Part shown: positions 60,925 through 64,000 of the stretch, piece by piece
Layout: every line of letters starts with the position of its first letter
Position numbering within the stretch: position 1 is the first letter of the stretch
Program-made: the position numbers and the translations under genes
Source of the DNA: Phoenix dactylifera
Taxonomy: Eukaryota > Streptophyta > Magnoliopsida > Arecales > Arecaceae
Direction of reading: 5' to 3'
NCBI RefSeq assembly: GCF_009389715.1
Contig: NW_024068273.1
Location: 123,770-187,769, forward strand
DNA: 64,000 nt
The notes under the pieces: model-generated
What the model was told of the DNA's origin: nothing
The model's input: the letters and a program-made list of their open reading frames with translations, nothing else
Databases searched by the model: none

Positions 60925-61284
60925 AAAATATTTTCTAATATAAATTATTACTTTTCAAAGCATGAAAATTTATGCTGGGCAGCTGGAGGTAACTTTGGTT
61001 GAAAATTTTTAAATTCTAAAAAGTATTATTCCCTTTAAAAAACAAAAAAAAAGCAAATAGTAATTGTTATTCTTATTAAAAATTAATAACTAACAAGTTT
61101 TGTACCAAAATGATGAGAGTAAATAATAGATTATTCAAATACTTGTTATTAAATATTAATGGTGTAACGACTTCTTCCAAAATCATCAAACAACTATTGT
61201 AATCCAAGCAAATAGGTGCATGGGAAATAAAGTAAAATAGATATTATTTTTTGTTAAGTTAAACTATTTTATTTTTAATTTATT

Positions 61285-61305
61285 CTATATATATATATAT
61301 ATATT
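61285..61305. repeat. (TA)n microsatellite
   Basis: About ten TA units in AT-rich intergenic sequence. Confidence 0.9.
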
Positions 61306-62156
61306 ATTGTTGGGGTAGAGATTTTATCGAAGAATTGTAACATAATTATAATGGGCTTCCCATGCATATTAGAATTTGGCAGCAAAAAAAAGAGTGTATA
61401 TCCATCATTTCATGTAGATTTGAATTATCTCAATTTGGATATTGCCGCATCTATTTTGTAGCTCACGTGCCTCTCACACGCTAATTGTGCGAGCGGCGAC
61501 GGTAAAATCTGGAAAACGGCCGCGTCAGCCCACTGATTCTAGTCAGCGGTACCATGCGACCGGCCGTTGAAAAGCCCATAAATGCATGCCCGAATTCGCG
61601 GCTCGCTTTTCTTCTATATGACCAAATTAACCTTCCCTGAAAGGCCCTGCAAAAGGCCTACTCCACAAAATTAATGACATCTAAAAGATCATGCATGCCT
61701 TCATCTTTTATCAACATATCATGAGTCTTGAAGTGAACTCGCAGCCTGTCTCTCCCTCTCAAGAAGAGATAGGAATTTTATGTTTTCATCTTTTGCATGT
61801 TTTGCACTAGAGAGATAGATAATACTCATACCATGTGTGTTTGTTAGATATTCATGAGAGACTGAAAAGGAGGTAGGTGGAGCAGCAGGTCTCTTTTTTT
61901 GCACCTCTCTGTCGTAAGATCAAGGCCATGCTCTCATCATATAGGTAGCAAATGCCAAATACTAGCAAGTAATTATCCTCCCAAAAAAAGGGATTGATGT
62001 TTGAATTTGCCTGCTGGTGCATCGGGCCCCTGCCCCTTGCTTATACTTCCCAAAAAAACGGATTATCATTCTCAAAATTAGAAGAGCAAATTCTGGAACT
62101 AGCGTCTTTTTCGGGGTCCAAACCGTAGGAGGAGAAAGTGACTGGATAGGAGAGAA

Positions 62157-62371
62157 AAACCTTATGGACAACCAAATATTCTTGCAGAATATATAGCTTT
62201 ACAGTTAAAAAATAGAGTTTCGTTTCGAAAGTCAATGAAAAAAGCTATTGAATTAACTGAACAAACAGATACAAAAGGAATTCAAGTACAAATTGCAGGG
62301 CGTATTGACGGAAAAGAAATTGCACGTGTCGAATGGATCAGAGAAGGTAGGGTTCCCCTACAAACAATTCG
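62157..62371 (+). pseudogene. rps3: plastid rps3 fragment in nuclear DNA (NUPT)
   Basis: The plus frame reads [17 protein letters not shown], then [39 protein letters not shown] and [16 protein letters not shown], the C-terminal KH-domain part of plastid ribosomal protein S3. Both ends stop abruptly: the true C-terminus and the N-terminal half are missing. About 215 bp with no stop and few changes, so the transfer is probably recent. Not functional. Confidence 0.93.
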
Positions 62372-62439
62372 CCTATATGTTTGGCTCCATGTAATCAACT
62401 TTGATCATAGTTCCACTCGTACGTGGGCATAATTGCCAT

Positions 62440-64000
62440 GTTGGCAACTCATAAATTACTACTACTAAAAACTTTAAGATAAAACCCCACAAAAGAAGGG
62501 AGGAAGAGTTAAAATTGAACTTTGTGACCGCCAACAAGACTAGAGCTTATCAAGTGGCACCCCCCTCCTCAATGCTTGCAATGACCAGAGATCTAAAGTT
62601 TTAGCCTAGATAGTGACTTTATTATCTTATTTTTCAAAATATAAAAATAGATAAAAAAATAGTGCATCATCGGCTCAAGCTTAAAAAACAGTAAGCTTTT
62701 TCAAACCGCGATTATAATATTTTTTACTTCAAAAATAATTAATTTTAGAACGAGATAAGAAAGCCAACATGAAAGCGATGGATATGACCAACTCCTCTTA
62801 TCCTAATATGATTAACTTTTACAATTTAATTCATGAAACCATCTAAAAAATAGTCGAGGAAAGCTCTTACTCAAAATTTTTGGACAATTCAGCTCTGCAT
62901 CATAAACATAAAATTGTTATAGGATCAATCAATTATCCTAAACGAGTTTGGAAATAGACTATATGGGACTATAATTTTTTTTTTTTTATTGTAATGGTAA
63001 AGATTAATTAATTTATTCAAGTTCGATTAACTGGATCCCGAATCCAATGATTTCGTAACCAGAAATCAGATAGCTCCGCCAGATGATGTACGGTGGTCCC
63101 GTGCCATGTTTCGGTAAATAGAAGGAAGGTCTAAGGGCATGATGGTCACATGACGAAGGGCAATTTCGTTATTTAGGAAAAAAGTTCCTCCAGCAAGGAC
63201 AGGAGGGCCTGGTCCAGCTACAGCGCGATAGAAACCCCAACCGTAAATGACCCTGACATGGTCCCCATGCCATGGCATGTGCCCCCGCAACCATCCATGT
63301 CCATGCATGTCATGTCATCTCATGCATCCATGCATGCATGAAAAAAGCCATGGGCTCTTCGCTGCCGTCAGCGTAACGACCGTCAACCGACGGTCGCCCC
63401 CTTCAAATCCGTCAATCGTCAGAAAGGCCGCGCCGTCTGTCCGTTGGATCGTCACCGCTTTACACTTGTCTTAATGCGCGAGTCTTGCGTTCCGGAATCC
63501 AGTTAGGTTGCTGACGAAGACCATCGATCGGACGGCTGAATGGAATAATTTCGTGCACCGTGGAAGATCTCAGCCGTGGGTGTGAGATCAAGCGGTTCGA
63601 GACGCAATCAGCAGCATCTTTAGAAACAATTATTAGTTTTGGCTGCGTCCTGGGTGATTTCCTAACGAACTCCACCACAAAATCTCGGCATTTTGTCTTC
63701 ATGCAGCGATTCCTTTCGGCACCAAATAGATTCTTCTAGGATTACTGTGAACTTTCTTTCTTTCCCTTTCTTTCAAGAAAGGATCTACAGCTAACATTGT
63801 CATGAGTTTGTCGCAAGGAGGCAGGAGGACAAAATTTAGAATTCAGATAAAATTCAGATAAAATCATATAAAATTATCAGAATTTAAGAATAAAATGTAA
63901 AACTTAGATTAAATAGATGCTATTTTGTTTCTTAATAAACAAGTTTGAAAGAGATGTGTCATAATAAACAATAGCACAAAATAATTCGCTAACAATGATT
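62440..64000. other. intergenic region, possibly promoter-like near 63.2-63.7 kb
   Basis: AT-rich to about 63060, then GC-richer. 63260-63345 is dense in CATG and CATGCA(TG) words (RY-type). Small open frames here match nothing known. The 3' end may belong to the flank of a gene outside the window. Confidence 0.4.

Larger units (their letters stand above)
57900..62150. other. AT-rich intergenic region
   Basis: No gene recognised. 58240-59180 is very AT-rich. 59200-59710 is a GC-richer island with a cacgtg G-box near 59678 and a 178-codon frame that matches no family and looks fortuitous. 60478-60924 is a tandem duplication listed separately. A (TA)n run lies at 61285-61305. Confidence 0.5.

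Noticed and set aside
61721-61880. Possible microRNA hairpin
   Set aside because: The partially complementary CT/GA-rich words did not form a convincing 21-nt duplex and match no miRNA family I know.
62235-62432. Functional ribosomal protein S3 gene
   Set aside because: Only an internal/C-terminal part is present and it runs into unrelated sequence; it is a plastid-derived fragment.

Overview
This is nuclear DNA from a flowering plant: a plant-type tRNA-Phe, genes split by GT-AG introns, plant-specific protein families and many plant transposon remnants. Gene structure and repeat style suggest a monocot. A palm is my best guess, resting only on the GGTACC-rich repeats and the gene style, so low confidence. 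All five recognisable protein genes lie on the minus strand. I assembled their exons by hand from splice sites, reading phase and family similarity.

Layout. 1-4.4 kb: intergenic with one tRNA-Phe(GAA). 4.8-15.7 kb: a complete nine-exon Golgi GDP-mannose transporter (GONST1 type), including an 11-nt first coding exon. 15.8-18.7 kb: spacer. 18.7-27.0 kb: a complete five-exon SNM1/Apollo-type metallo-beta-lactamase DNA-repair nuclease. Its 5.4-kb intron 2 is packed with repeats, including an inverted-repeat element and a 26-bp minisatellite. 27-32 kb: repeat-rich spacer with a Ty1/copia remnant and a roughly 115-bp-period satellite-like array. 32.1-38.9 kb: two near-identical short-chain dehydrogenase (SDR110C) genes in direct 1.7-kb duplications, separated by a 5'-truncated Ty3/gypsy element. 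40.3-57.8 kb: a SEUSS (LIM-domain-binding) transcriptional co-regulator gene. Its introns 6 and 7 total over 12 kb and hold LINE, SINE and MITE insertions and a tandem SUMO-like sequence. 58-64 kb: intergenic, AT-rich, with a 220-bp tandem duplication and a plastid rps3 fragment.

The genes do unrelated jobs (nucleotide-sugar transport, DNA end processing, NAD-dependent oxidation of a specialised metabolite or hormone precursor, floral/meristem transcription), as expected of plant neighbours; there is no operon logic.

The most notable items are: (1) a plus-strand SUMO-like sequence with three head-to-tail SUMO-like units inside a SEUSS intron; (2) a cluster of about twelve one-base indels, nearly all at homopolymers, confined to the 5' exons of SEUSS, suggesting either local assembly error or very recent gene loss; (3) a gypsy remnant broken only by in-frame stops, mostly at glutamine codons; (4) a MITE inserted with a clean TAA duplication into a LINE remnant; and (5) a GGTACC-rich repeat family that recurs at least six times.
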